Shown: positions 36,404-45,204, counted from the stretch's first letter. The stretch is 64,000 bases of DNA from Paludibacteraceae bacterium (GCA_024401535.1 JAKSKX010000015.1:1-64000), one strand, 5' to 3'. A program made the numbers and translations. Notes: generated by a model from the letters alone, not told the origin.

Positions 36404-36458
36404 AAAAGGGAGAGGCGGCATCAAAAATTCACATTGAAACCACCTCTCCTTATATTTT
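36404..36458. terminator. Bidirectional terminator between convergent genes
   Basis: AAAAGGGAGAGGCGG pairs imperfectly with CCACCTCTCCTT over a loop of about 22 bases, with a T-rich run on the plus side (TATATTTTTG) and on the minus side (TTTTTATG). It separates the alpha/beta hydrolase and DUF58 genes. Confidence 0.7.
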
Positions 36459-36474
36459 TGTTTCAGAACTAAAC

Positions 36475-37818
36475 CTATACAACGTGTCTTGCCTTTAGCT
36501 CAAGATACTTGTTTATCACGTTTGCGTTAAGGTCCATCGGATGAGTCAACAAAGAGAATATTCCTCTCTTGCGCAACTCCTTCACAATCTGTTTCTGCTC
36601 GAACATGAAGTTTTGGGCAACCATTTGCGTTGCATTGTCAAGAGTTGATTTAGTAGGTTGCGCCGCCATGTCGTAAATATCCTGATCAATGAAGAACACA
36701 ACCAAAACAACATGGCTCTTTGCCATCATCTGAATATAAGACAGCTGACGCTTGAGAGAGTTCAATGAGTCGAATGACGTATATATAACCATCAGACTGC
36801 GCTTGGTGATAGTCGAGCGTGTATATGACAGCAACTTCATGTAGTCACTCTGCGCAAACGACGTTTTCTCATTGTATAGAGTTTCCTGCATTTTATGAAG
36901 CACAATCATATTATGGGACGAAGGCAAATGCGATCCAATCTCGTTCTCGAATGTCAGAAGTCCTGCGTTATCCTGGTGCCTCAAAGCAACATAGGACAAC
37001 TGAAGGCTGGAATTGATGGAATAGTCAAGTAAAGTAAGTCCATTGAACGTATGCTGCATTCCTCTGCCCTTGTCAATGATAGAATAGATGTCCTGACATC
37101 TCTGGTCGGAATACTGGTTAACCATCAGCGTATGACGACGTGCAGTAGCCTTCCAGTTCATCATTCGGTAGTCGTCGCCCTGGGTATATTCTCTGATGTT
37201 CTCGAATTCACTACCATTACCCAATTTAGGGATTTTATGAGCCCCAAGCTTTTGGTCCTGATTCATAATTGAAAGGAACTCCATGTTATGAAGGAACATA
37301 TAGCTCGGAAGAACTTTACAAAGCTTTTCAGCCGGTATGACAACTTTTCTTCTTAGAAAGCCCCAAGGTCTTGCAACAAAGACACTTATATCGTAGAAAA
37401 GATACTCGCCTCTCCTTACAGGGCGCAATTTATACACAAGCTCTTTTTCTTCTCCTTTTGCCAGTTTCGTGTTCAATTCGAAATCTCTCATCTGGAATTC
37501 ATCTGGAATTCCATCCTCGATAACAACATCTACATCAAAGGCGAAAGTGTTTTTCAGCCTCAACACCACATCGTTGTCATCCCCATTGCTCAGTACATCC
37601 GACACAATTCTTTCGCACTCAATAGTTCCTCGAAGCATATACAGAAAGAATACATCCACCAATGACAAAACAAACAGAACCACAAATACAACAGTGCTCA
37701 CATTGGACAACGAGTTCCAATACGAGCTAAGGTAAGCCGTTGCTAAGCCCACCAATGCTGTCGCAACAAATCTCTTTCGCGGATAGGGATATGGAAACGA
37801 AAAGCTTTTCTTCTTCAT
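36475..37818 (-). CDS. DUF58 domain protein
   Basis: A 447-residue membrane-anchored protein. Two hydrophobic segments near residues 15-32 and 38-58 are followed by a beta-rich part and then the DUF58 signature GSEFENIREYTQGDDYRMMNWKATARR (split: GSEFENIREYTQGDD then YRMMNWKATARR). A von Willebrand A-like region follows (QDIYSIIDKGRGM onward). DUF58 proteins usually pair with MoxR ATPases and transglutaminase-like proteins; neither is in the adjacent genes here, which is unusual for the family. Function is probably assembly or regulation of envelope complexes, by family inference. Confidence 0.87.
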   Translation of the reverse strand: MKKKSFSFPYPYPRKRFVATALVGLATAYLSSYWNSLSNVSTVVFVVLFVLSLVDVFFLYMLRGTIECERIVSDVLSNGDDNDVVLRLKNTFAFDVDVVIEDGIPDEFQMRDFELNTKLAKGEEKELVYKLRPVRRGEYLFYDISVFVARPWGFLRRKVVIPAEKLCKVLPSYMFLHNMEFLSIMNQDQKLGAHKIPKLGNGSEFENIREYTQGDDYRMMNWKATARRHTLMVNQYSDQRCQDIYSIIDKGRGMQHTFNGLTLLDYSINSSLQLSYVALRHQDNAGLLTFENEIGSHLPSSHNMIVLHKMQETLYNEKTSFAQSDYMKLLSYTRSTITKRSLMVIYTSFDSLNSLKRQLSYIQMMAKSHVVLVVFFIDQDIYDMAAQPTKSTLDNATQMVAQNFMFEQKQIVKELRKRGIFSLLTHPMDLNANVINKYLELKARHVV

Positions 37819-37837
37819 ATATAATTAGTAATAAAAA

Positions 37838-37862
37838 AAGCCTCGCCTAAGCGAAGCTCTTT
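37838..37862 (-). terminator. Terminator of the ferredoxin gene
   Basis: On the minus strand AGCTTCGC pairs with GCGAGGCT around TTAG, with one mismatch, followed by TTTTTTTA. It lies between the ferredoxin stop and the DUF58 start. Confidence 0.85.
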
Positions 37863-37883
37863 AATCTGTATTGTGAGCAGATA

Positions 37884-38051
37884 TTATCCAAGAGTGATAG
37901 CCTCAGATGGACAAACACCTGCGCATGTTCCACACTCTGTACATGCATCAGCATCAATCTTATAGATATCGCCCTCAGAGATAGCTCCTACTGGGCACTC
38001 ACCTGCACATGTTCCACATGCTACACAATCCTCACCAATTACGTATGCCAT
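37884..38051 (-). CDS. 2[4Fe-4S] ferredoxin, 55 residues
   Basis: A clostridial-type bacterial ferredoxin carrying electrons between redox enzymes. The protein starts MAYVIGEDCVACGTCAGECP and ends CAGVCPSEAITLG. Two clusters are bound by CVACGTCAGECP and CTECGTCAGVCP, both complete CxxCxxCxxxCP motifs. The gene is only 168 nt, transcribed alone, with a good TAnnTTTG box, a palindrome at the expected transcript start and a terminator. It is the only copy of this type in the window; partners such as pyruvate:ferredoxin oxidoreductase are elsewhere. Confidence 0.96.
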   Translation of the reverse strand: MAYVIGEDCVACGTCAGECPVGAISEGDIYKIDADACTECGTCAGVCPSEAITLG

Positions 38052-38106
38052 AGTCGTAAGTATTAAATAATAAAAAGTTAATGTTCTAAAAAGCCTCCAA
38101 TTAAAG

Positions 38107-38126
38107 AGTCGAGATCATTCTCGACT
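38107..38126 (-). promoter_or_regulatory. 20-bp palindrome at the expected start of the ferredoxin transcript
   Basis: AGTCGAGATCATTCTCGACT is a perfect inverted repeat (8-bp arms, 4-base spacer) that begins 1 nt downstream of the -7 box. It would be either a 5'-terminal mRNA hairpin or an operator. Both readings fit the position. Confidence 0.6.
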
Positions 38127-38127
38127 G

Positions 38128-38135
38128 CAAATATA
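38128..38135 (-). promoter_or_regulatory. Predicted -7 promoter box of the ferredoxin gene
   Basis: TATATTTG on the minus strand, 76 nt upstream of the ferredoxin ATG, immediately before the palindrome. Confidence 0.65.
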
Positions 38136-38266
38136 GATATTATTTTTATCTTTCATCTATTTTTCAAACTTTTTTTACAAAAAAATATTTAAACGGGCAA
38201 ACCATGTTATTTCAATAAAAACTATCTGGGCAGGCAGACAACAAACTGCAAAAAAGTGACAAAATA

Positions 38267-38295
38267 AAAAGGACACATTTTCGTATGTGTCCTTT
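38267..38295 (-). terminator. Terminator of the lipoprotein gene at 38321
   Basis: AAAGGACACA and TGTGTCCTTT form a 10-bp stem. The minus-strand side is followed by TTTTTATTTTG. Confidence 0.88.
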
Positions 38296-38320
38296 CCTGT
38301 TTTATGATAAACTGTATGAC

Positions 38321-38848
38321 TTATTTAGTCTTATTTTTGATGGCGCGAATCTTTCCAACCATCTTGATTTGTGGATAAGGACGCACAACCATGCTATCAC
38401 CCACCATGTCAAATCGCGAACCCTTCAAGTCCACATCCAAAAGGACTTCTCCGTGTTCATCTTTCCAGTTGATTGTTCCAGACTTCAATTGATAATATTG
38501 GTAGGCAAAATTTATACTGTCTGGTAGCATCTCTCTGTAGGAAATGACACTTAGCTCTTTGATCAAGGCATGGTCACCGTTACCCTTGCCACGGAAGGCG
38601 AAATCCACATCGAACACGTGTGAAGAAACTGTGACCTCTGTAGAAACATAAGAAGTGTCATTCTCTGTGTAAACAGTAGAGGCTACCATCTGAAGTCCCT
38701 TTCGAGAAATTACAGAATCTCCTGAAATCTCCATAAAGTCATAGTTTGAATAGAGAAGTGGCTCCTCGTCCGAATCACTGCACGAAGCGGCAAATCCACT
38801 GACAAGTACTGCCACAAGAGCATAAATATAAAGTCTAAATTGTTTCAT
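38321..38848 (-). CDS. Hypothetical lipoprotein
   Basis: An unrecognised 175-residue lipoprotein. The signal ends VLVSGFAASCSDSDEE, a good lipobox with acidic residues after Cys, typical of Bacteroidota surface lipoproteins. The mature part is beta-rich and ends with KMVGKIRAIKNKTK. No catalytic motif is visible. It is transcribed alone, between the ferredoxin gene and the divergent Gmd-like gene. Confidence 0.7.
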   Translation of the reverse strand: MKQFRLYIYALVAVLVSGFAASCSDSDEEPLLYSNYDFMEISGDSVISRKGLQMVASTVYTENDTSYVSTEVTVSSHVFDVDFAFRGKGNGDHALIKELSVISYREMLPDSINFAYQYYQLKSGTINWKDEHGEVLLDVDLKGSRFDMVGDSMVVRPYPQIKMVGKIRAIKNKTK

Positions 38849-38941
38849 GTCTGAAAATTTTATAAATTCCTAAAAACATCCTATCATATCGAAAGTTTTG
38901 CAAAAATAACGAATATTTGACTATTTCAATGTTTTTTTTAA

Positions 38942-38949
38942 TAAATTTG
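38942..38949 (+). promoter_or_regulatory. Predicted -7 promoter box of the gmd-like operon
   Basis: TAAATTTG with a TTTG 22 nt upstream (38916). The implied transcript start near 38956 would make an ATG at 38960 almost leaderless, which favours the ATG at 38981. Confidence 0.6.
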
Positions 38950-38980
38950 CAATATAAATATGAGTTTAGTTAAAACAGCT

Positions 38981-40045
38981 ATGGGTAAAGTCGCATTAAT
39001 CATTGGAGTAACCGGACAGGATGGTTCGTTTCTTTCTGACCTATTGATCGAAAAAGGCTATGAAGTACACGGGGTTCTGCGCAGAGCCTCAACATTCAAC
39101 ACAGAGAGAATTGACCACATCTATTTGGACAGTTTAGTTAGAGACATGAAGCAGGAGAGACACCTCTTTCTTCATCCAGGCGACGTTACCGACTCTAGTT
39201 CAATGCTTCGAATAATACAGAGCGTTCAGCCGGACGAGATTTATAACCTTGCCGGAATGAGCAACACTCGTTTCAGTTTCCACGTTCCGGAATACACTGC
39301 CGAGGTTGACGCTCTCGGACCTATGAGGGTTCTTGAGGCAATCAGAATTCTTGGCCTTCAGGAAAAGACAAAAGTATATCAGGCATCAACCTCTGAGTTG
39401 TTCGGAGACACTCCTATTTTTCCTCAGAACGAAAACACTCCATTCAACCCTTGCAGTCCGCACGCCATAGCCAAACAGTTCGGTTTCTGCATCACAAAGA
39501 ACTATCGCGAAAGCTACAAGATCTTTGCTGTAAACGGAATCTTGTTCAACCACGAGAGTGAAAGACGTGGTGAGAACTTTGTTTCCAGAAAAATCACTTT
39601 GTCTGCGGCACGCATCGCACAGGGCAAGCAGGAGAAACTATACCTCGGAAACCTGAATGCGGAACGCGACTGGGGGTATGCAAAGGACTACGTGGAATGT
39701 ATGTGGAGAATGCTTCAGCATAACAAACCGGAGGACTTCGTAATCGCGACAGGAGTAAGCCATTCTGTCCGAGAACTTTGCAAGCTGGCTTTTGAAGAAG
39801 CTGGCATTGACTTGGAGTTCGAAGGAGACGGAATGGACGAAGTAGGTATTGACGTAAAGACCGGAAGAATACTGATCGAAGTGGACCCAATGTACTTCAG
39901 ACCTACGGACGTACAGAAGCTTGTAGGCAGTCCAATGAAGGCAAAGAATATACTTGGTTGGAATCCAGACAAAACTTCTTTCCAGCAGCTTGTTCATATC
40001 ATGGTCAAAAATGATATGGAGTTGGTCAAAAATGGAAAGAAATAA
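38981..40045 (+). CDS. Divergent GDP-mannose 4,6-dehydratase-like protein
   Basis: A 354-residue short-chain dehydrogenase closest to GDP-mannose 4,6-dehydratase (Gmd), which makes GDP-4-keto-6-deoxymannose. The NADP loop GVTGQDGSFLSDLLIEKGY, the STSELFGD element with Thr137 and Glu139, NGILFNHES, NLNAERDWGYAKDYVE and EDFVIATGV are all Gmd-like. The catalytic YxxxK, however, reads SPHAIAK: the Tyr is His161 while Lys165 is kept. Other usual invariants also differ (NLAGMSNTRFSF for the SHV region, ESERRGE for ESPRRGE). It may have changed activity. It is followed after 31 nt by manA, which would supply mannose-phosphate, so a nucleotide-sugar role remains likely. No fcl/GDP-fucose synthase is adjacent. 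Start choice rests on the promoter position. Confidence 0.8.
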   Translation: MGKVALIIGVTGQDGSFLSDLLIEKGYEVHGVLRRASTFNTERIDHIYLDSLVRDMKQERHLFLHPGDVTDSSSMLRIIQSVQPDEIYNLAGMSNTRFSFHVPEYTAEVDALGPMRVLEAIRILGLQEKTKVYQASTSELFGDTPIFPQNENTPFNPCSPHAIAKQFGFCITKNYRESYKIFAVNGILFNHESERRGENFVSRKITLSAARIAQGKQEKLYLGNLNAERDWGYAKDYVECMWRMLQHNKPEDFVIATGVSHSVRELCKLAFEEAGIDLEFEGDGMDEVGIDVKTGRILIEVDPMYFRPTDVQKLVGSPMKAKNILGWNPDKTSFQQLVHIMVKNDMELVKNGKK

Positions 40046-40076
40046 ACTAAGGTCAACACTTAAAGAGTAATACAGC

Positions 40077-41051
40077 ATGGCTCTATACCCACTCAAATTC
40101 AAACAGAACTTCCACGCCACACTCTGGGGAGGTCGTCGCCTGAGAAAATTCAAGGGCATGATACAGCAGGGTGAAATAATTGGTGAAAGCTGGGAAGTGA
40201 GCGTAGTACCGAACTATGTCTCTGAAATTTCCAACGGTGAGTTCCAAGGGAAGCTGTTGACCGACATTATTGCTGAAAATCCAGAAGGACTTCTTGGCAA
40301 AAGAATTTTAGAGAAATACGGCCAAGAATTTCCTCTGCTGATAAAGTTCATCGATGCTGAAAAGAACCTATCCATACAAGTTCATCCGGATGACAAACTG
40401 GCTAAGCAGAGACATGGATGCAACGGAAAGACAGAGATGTGGTACGTTATAGACTCGAAAGAGGATACCGAAATCATTGTGGGACTCACTGAGCAACTGA
40501 CAGAGGAAGAGTTCTCTCAAAAAATCAAAGATTTGACAATCGAAAACTGCCTCGCCCACTACAAGACAAAGAAAGGCGATGTGTTCTACCTTCCTGCCGG
40601 TCGTGTTCATGCCATAGGAGCAGGTTCCTTCATACTTGAAATTCAAGAGAATTCTGACATTACCTACCGTATATATGACTATGACAGAATAGACATCAAC
40701 GGAAGAAAAAGAGAACTGCACGTGGAACAAGCCAAGCAGGCAATAGACTATACAGTGTTCGACAACTATAAGACAGAAATTGAATACAAGGACAATGAAT
40801 CCACGACTTTGGTGGACTGCGACCATTTCTTTACTGCAATGATTGACTTGACAGCACCAAGACACATAGACATAGCCAAAGACAATGCTTTCCGAATTTT
40901 TGTCTGCATAGAGGGATTCGTATCCATAACAGACAGCAACAACAAAAAGACTTTGCTGAAACAAGGTGAAACAGTTCTTGTTCCCGCCGAAATAGAATTT
41001 GTGGAACTTATTCCAAGAGCCAACAGCAAAGTAGTAGAAATAACTGCATAA
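40077..41051 (+). CDS. manA: Mannose-6-phosphate isomerase, type I cupin
   Basis: Interconverts fructose-6-phosphate and mannose-6-phosphate, the entry to GDP-mannose. The 324-residue protein has the short bacterial form. Zinc ligands are visible in LSIQVHPDDKLAK (Gln and His, about 99-103), GKTEMWYVID (Glu about 121) and YLPAGRVHAIGAG (His about 179). EIQENSDITYRIYDYDR is the usual sugar-site segment. It lies 31 nt after the Gmd-like gene and 13 nt before a large unknown gene, so an operon is likely. Confidence 0.94.
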   Translation: MALYPLKFKQNFHATLWGGRRLRKFKGMIQQGEIIGESWEVSVVPNYVSEISNGEFQGKLLTDIIAENPEGLLGKRILEKYGQEFPLLIKFIDAEKNLSIQVHPDDKLAKQRHGCNGKTEMWYVIDSKEDTEIIVGLTEQLTEEEFSQKIKDLTIENCLAHYKTKKGDVFYLPAGRVHAIGAGSFILEIQENSDITYRIYDYDRIDINGRKRELHVEQAKQAIDYTVFDNYKTEIEYKDNESTTLVDCDHFFTAMIDLTAPRHIDIAKDNAFRIFVCIEGFVSITDSNNKKTLLKQGETVLVPAEIEFVELIPRANSKVVEITA

Positions 41052-41064
41052 GAAACAAAACAAT

Positions 41065-42801
41065 ATGGGATTATTTGATTTTTTCAAAAGAAAACAACAA
41101 CCTGAAACTAATACAAAGCAAGAAACTGAGGAAACTGCTCCTATTGAACTTCCGGATGACTATACATCAAGCATAGTAGAGAAACTACTGACAGAGCTAA
41201 ACTGCAGTTATAAAGTTCAAGAGATGCCGAAAAGAAACTGCAAGAGATACCACTTTACTTTTCAGGCATGCAACTTCTCACTTGACGCATTTGCAAAAAG
41301 CCATAGTGCAAACCTGCAGTTTCCTTACGTTGCAGTAACTCAAATAGACGAACTTGAGCTGTACAAGAAGGTCTGCATGGAAATGAACTATTACCAGAAT
41401 CCGGCAAAATTCGTGTACTATACGGACGACGCTGACGGAACTTGCTATATAAACATCAACCACTACCTTCACTTCAATCAGGAGTCGCCTTCAAACAGAG
41501 AGTACCTTGAATCTACGTTCGAGAACATGTTCCGTATGCGACACATGATGAGCAGAGAGATTGACCAGCAGAGAGACAACTTGAAATACGACAAAAGATG
41601 CGACTACCGTAAGGAAGTAGATTCTCGAATGTCATACCTTCTGCGCCAGCAGGAAGAGAACGACCAGTATTTCCCTATAAATCGCGATGCCTGGAACGAA
41701 GGTCAAACACTAATGGGGTATGTGGACTACTTCTTTGGAGTAAGAAAGAGTGACATTACATCAATCAAGATAATCAACGATTCCGAAATCACATACGCAG
41801 ACGCAGAATCCATTAAAAACGGAACTTTCACTCTTGACAAGTACAGACTTTTAGAAAGCGTTGTAGAATTTGACAAGGGAAACAAAACAGTTGTAAAGAA
41901 ATGCGACAATGCATTGATTGAAATATGCTATTCGGTAACTGCGCTTGCTGACAAATTCAAGCCTACGCCAAGTCGCAAAATCATCATATCGCTGACAGTG
42001 GAGGATGACAACGAGAACTGCATATTCGTTCGCACTACAGCTACTCATACCCCTCTACCTCCAAGCAGAAGTTCTGCTATGAGCAGCAAGAACTACGAAC
42101 CAGAGTCATACTCAGCCATTATCTGCGCAGAAAAGCGTGACAAGAGCAGCTATGACCAGGAGTTTGAATACGTTTGGAACGAAACTGCCGACATGGCAGA
42201 AAACGGCGACTTCGACAAGATGAACGAGGAGCAGAAGCTAATCTGTGCGGTAAACAACACTGATGTCGCATATCATGTATTCTGGGGAACAAAATTGATG
42301 ACAGAATGCAGGTATTACGAAGCCACTTTCTATCTGGAGAACGCTTTCAACGAACTTCAGGACAACTATGCAATGGGGGATGATCACGACAAGCGCACCA
42401 TGACTCACGTTGCATACCAGCTTGGCTTTGCATACAGCGAGTTAGGACAGCATAGACGAGCTATTTTCTATTCGGAAATAGGCTTCATTCTTGGCAAAAA
42501 ACTTTCATATACTGAATCATACATCAACTCGTTGGTAAATTCTAATGACTTCAGATGCCTGTCTATCATTGACGACCATTTGCGCCGCACCGTAGAGTAT
42601 GAACAACAGGAAGGAGAAGACAATACAGTAACTCATTTGAAGAACTTCCTTCTTCGCAGAAAGGGAACAGTTCTTATCAATCAAGGACTTTACGAGGAGG
42701 CTCACGAATACCTTACTGAACTTGCCAAAAATCCTGATTGCCTTGAGTTTGTAGAGAAGGAGCTAGCCAGACTAAAGAAACTTGAAGATTTAGACAAGTA
42801 A
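41065..42801 (+). CDS. Large protein of unknown function with C-terminal TPR-like helices
   Basis: I do not recognise this 578-residue protein. It begins with a charged linker (MGLFDFFKRKQQPE) with no signal peptide, then a mixed alpha/beta region (about 30-330) containing RYHFTFQACNFSLDAFAKS, a two-stranded motif CYININHYLHF and a long charged helix (REIDQQRDNLKYDKRCDYRK). From about 395 helical repeats of TPR type appear (ATFYLENAFNELQDNYAMG, then VAYQLGFAYSELGQHRRAIF). It lies between manA and the T9SS plug gene, overlapping the latter by one base (TAATG), so the three are translationally linked. A cytoplasmic or membrane-peripheral role in secretion or envelope assembly is inference from neighbours only. 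Confidence 0.65.
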   Translation: MGLFDFFKRKQQPETNTKQETEETAPIELPDDYTSSIVEKLLTELNCSYKVQEMPKRNCKRYHFTFQACNFSLDAFAKSHSANLQFPYVAVTQIDELELYKKVCMEMNYYQNPAKFVYYTDDADGTCYININHYLHFNQESPSNREYLESTFENMFRMRHMMSREIDQQRDNLKYDKRCDYRKEVDSRMSYLLRQQEENDQYFPINRDAWNEGQTLMGYVDYFFGVRKSDITSIKIINDSEITYADAESIKNGTFTLDKYRLLESVVEFDKGNKTVVKKCDNALIEICYSVTALADKFKPTPSRKIIISLTVEDDNENCIFVRTTATHTPLPPSRSSAMSSKNYEPESYSAIICAEKRDKSSYDQEFEYVWNETADMAENGDFDKMNEEQKLICAVNNTDVAYHVFWGTKLMTECRYYEATFYLENAFNELQDNYAMGDDHDKRTMTHVAYQLGFAYSELGQHRRAIFYSEIGFILGKKLSYTESYINSLVNSNDFRCLSIIDDHLRRTVEYEQQEGEDNTVTHLKNFLLRRKGTVLINQGLYEEAHEYLTELAKNPDCLEFVEKELARLKKLEDLDK

Positions 42802-44051
42802 TGAGAAATATAGCTTTATTTCTTTGCATATTCCTATCCCTGGTATGTAACGCCCAAACATATCAGACAGAAATTATTGGCAGAAACTATCGCACCCTAC
42901 AAGTTGGAGTTGACGGACACGATTTTTCGTTGCCGGTTATCTCTATTAATTCAGAGGACAGAATTCTTGTTTCGTTTGACGAGATGAGCCGCAATCCTCA
43001 AGACTTGGCGTACTCAATCATATACTGCAATGCAGACTGGACCAAGTCACCCATTGACAAGATAGAGTACATGGAAGGGTTTGACAACATTGACATAACT
43101 GACTTCGAATATGCAAGAAATACTACTTTCGACTACACTCATTACGAACTTACTATTCCAAACGATGAAATTAAGCTAACTCTTTCCGGAAACTACGCTG
43201 TAAAAGTGTATGACAAAGCCAATCCAGACAGTGCTCTGCTCTACGCCACATTCTCGCTTAACGAAGATATGGTACCGATGGAGGCAGAAGTCTCGTCAAG
43301 CACTTCAAGAGGTGTCAACACTAAATACCAACAGTTGAACTTGTCTCTGCTATTCTCACAGTCAGATATCGCTCCGAACACAGAGGAAATCATTACTGTC
43401 GTTCGCCAAAACAATCGCAGGGACAACGAAGTAAAGATTACAAAACCTTCATTTGTTAAGGCAGCTGACTTTGTTTACTCAGACATGCCCGAACTCGTCT
43501 TTGAAGGAGGCAACGAGTATAACAAGATAGATTTCTCGCATAGAGTAAACTATAGCGGAATGATAGACGAGATTCGTTTTGTACGTCCATACTATCATGT
43601 TACAACACGACCATCAATGTTACCCGAGTCAAAGATATATAACCACACTTTTGACGAGAACGGGAAATACAAAATATGGGAACAGGGGAAGAACTCTATG
43701 CTTGACATAGACTACTCCATCGTACATTTCATTTTCAAGGCAGAAGATCCTTGGTTGGACGGGAACCTATATGTTCAGGGTGACTTCAGCTATGGAAGGC
43801 TTGACGAAAGAAACAAGATGACGTATAATTTTGAGGCAAAAGAATACAGAGCCGACATCATTCTAAAAAACGGAGGCTACAACTATCAATACATTTTCAA
43901 ACGAATCGGAGAAACTGCAGGAGAAACTGACCGTATCAGCTATAGCCACTGGCAGACAGAAAACGAATATACAGTCTATGTCTATTATCGCAAATTCGGT
44001 AGCCAATACGACAGACTGCTGTCTGTAATAACTTTTAACTCAGCAAAATGA
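42801..44051 (+). CDS. T9SS plug protein, DUF5103 family
   Basis: A 416-residue exported protein of the DUF5103 family, which includes the plug that closes the periplasmic side of the SprA type IX secretion translocon (established for the family in Flavobacterium). A signal peptide (MRNIALFLCIFLSLVCNAQ) is followed by YQTEIIGRNYRTLQVGVDGH, ILVSFDEMSRNPQDLAYSII with YCNADW soon after, EYMEGFDNIDITDFEYARNT, and SYSHWQTENEYTVYVYYR, all typical. Its presence fits the two T9SS-tailed proteins in this window. It overlaps the preceding gene by one base. Confidence 0.9.
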   Translation: MRNIALFLCIFLSLVCNAQTYQTEIIGRNYRTLQVGVDGHDFSLPVISINSEDRILVSFDEMSRNPQDLAYSIIYCNADWTKSPIDKIEYMEGFDNIDITDFEYARNTTFDYTHYELTIPNDEIKLTLSGNYAVKVYDKANPDSALLYATFSLNEDMVPMEAEVSSSTSRGVNTKYQQLNLSLLFSQSDIAPNTEEIITVVRQNNRRDNEVKITKPSFVKAADFVYSDMPELVFEGGNEYNKIDFSHRVNYSGMIDEIRFVRPYYHVTTRPSMLPESKIYNHTFDENGKYKIWEQGKNSMLDIDYSIVHFIFKAEDPWLDGNLYVQGDFSYGRLDERNKMTYNFEAKEYRADIILKNGGYNYQYIFKRIGETAGETDRISYSHWQTENEYTVYVYYRKFGSQYDRLLSVITFNSAK

Positions 44052-44080
44052 AAGGTGGGCAAAATGCTCACCTTTTGTTT
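44051..44080. terminator. Bidirectional terminator between convergent genes
   Basis: AAAGGTGGGC pairs with GCTCACCTTT (one mismatch) across AAAAT, with T-rich sequence on the plus side. Confidence 0.75.
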
Positions 44081-44091
44081 GTCACTCATTG

Positions 44092-45057
44092 TCAAACCAA
44101 TGTCTTGAGGTCGCCTTTGTCATCGAAATAGTTTGAATACATCTGCTTTACACTTTCAGCAAACGTCTCACGGAAAGATGCCGGAGCTATCACTTCAACA
44201 CCCGGTCCATACGAAAGTAAGGCATTCACAAAGTCTTTGGATGGATTCACCTTTACCTTGACCACGTACATGTTAGGGCTTGAATAGGTCTCAACTTGAG
44301 TGTGGTGCAAAGGCCTGTTCTTGACAAACTTTATTGCATCACCAGTAAACTTCAAGGTGATTTCCATAGGTGCGCCCTCGTTTACAAAAATTCCGAAACT
44401 GTCAGAGAAATAAGTCTCGGGATTCTTGTTAAAGTCATACTTAAATTTCTTGTTTGTTAACTTTAGAGCCGTAACCTTGTCAAGAGAGAATGTCTTGAAC
44501 TTATGCTTGTTTGACTTGTTGCGAAGTTCTCCCTCTGGAAGAACCTCTCGAGCCACAAGGTACCACCTGTTCTCGAACACCTTCAAGAAGAATGGTTCCA
44601 ACAGCCTGTCAGAAGTAGATCCGTCAAACTTCTCGTAATGAACTTCAATGACTACAGAATCAACCATAGCCTTGATTATATCAACAAGGAACTTGCTTCC
44701 CGTGTCAACCTTCTGGAAAAGTATTCTGTTTCTTACCTTTGCACTATCACCATTAGCTTCCAGAGTGTTGCAAATGGTAAAATAGTCTATCGTAAACTGC
44801 TTAATCTCGTCAATATCACACTCTTCGTCAGGTATGCGATACACGTGCATTCCGGTCGTGATCTTGGTACATGTTATATTCAGTCCGAACTCCTCGCGAA
44901 TCATATCCATGTAGTTACGGAATGTACGATCCTGCAATTCTTTCCCATCATACAGACTGCTTTTGCGAAACTCCTCCTGAAGTTCCTTGAGGGTTAGGTC
45001 TGACTTCTTTAGTATGGAAATCAACCATACAGCCATTTTAACTGTTTTTGCTGCCAT
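44092..45057 (-). CDS. WYL-domain transcriptional regulator
   Basis: A 321-residue regulator. An N-terminal winged-helix-like domain (about 1-75, with LTLKELQEEFRKSSLYDGKE and RTFRNYMDMI) is followed by a WYL domain (about 135-225), with EVHYEKFDGSTSDRLLEPFF and the signature ENRWYLVARE. A C-terminal WCX-like domain follows (APMEITLKFTGDAIKFVKNR). WYL domains sense ligands such as nucleotides or single-stranded DNA and often control defence or stress genes. It has its own promoter box. No target operator was identified. Confidence 0.88.
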   Translation of the reverse strand: MAAKTVKMAVWLISILKKSDLTLKELQEEFRKSSLYDGKELQDRTFRNYMDMIREEFGLNITCTKITTGMHVYRIPDEECDIDEIKQFTIDYFTICNTLEANGDSAKVRNRILFQKVDTGSKFLVDIIKAMVDSVVIEVHYEKFDGSTSDRLLEPFFLKVFENRWYLVAREVLPEGELRNKSNKHKFKTFSLDKVTALKLTNKKFKYDFNKNPETYFSDSFGIFVNEGAPMEITLKFTGDAIKFVKNRPLHHTQVETYSSPNMYVVKVKVNPSKDFVNALLSYGPGVEVIAPASFRETFAESVKQMYSNYFDDKGDLKTLV

Positions 45058-45085
45058 ATCTTTAGGTTTTTGAATTGTTCTTTTG

Positions 45086-45093
45086 CAAATATA
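45086..45093 (-). promoter_or_regulatory. Predicted -7 promoter box of the WYL regulator
   Basis: TATATTTG on the minus strand, 28 nt before the ATG. Confidence 0.6.
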
Positions 45094-45179
45094 GAAAAGA
45101 AAATTATAAATAACTACAAAACGGAATTTTTTTTACTATTTTTTTCTTAACAGAAGGGCCATCAACTATACGAAAGAAA

Positions 45180-45204
45180 GGAGGCTTAGTTTCCTAACGC
45201 CTCC
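45180..45204 (-). terminator. Terminator of the lolA-like operon
   Basis: GGAGGC pairs with GCCTCC; the inner bases form AG/CT pairs with small bulges. The minus-strand side runs into CTTTCTTTCG. Moderate call. Confidence 0.6.

Noticed and set aside
40368-41087. A 239-codon minus-strand open frame
   Set aside because: Antisense to manA, whose zinc ligands and domain order are complete.
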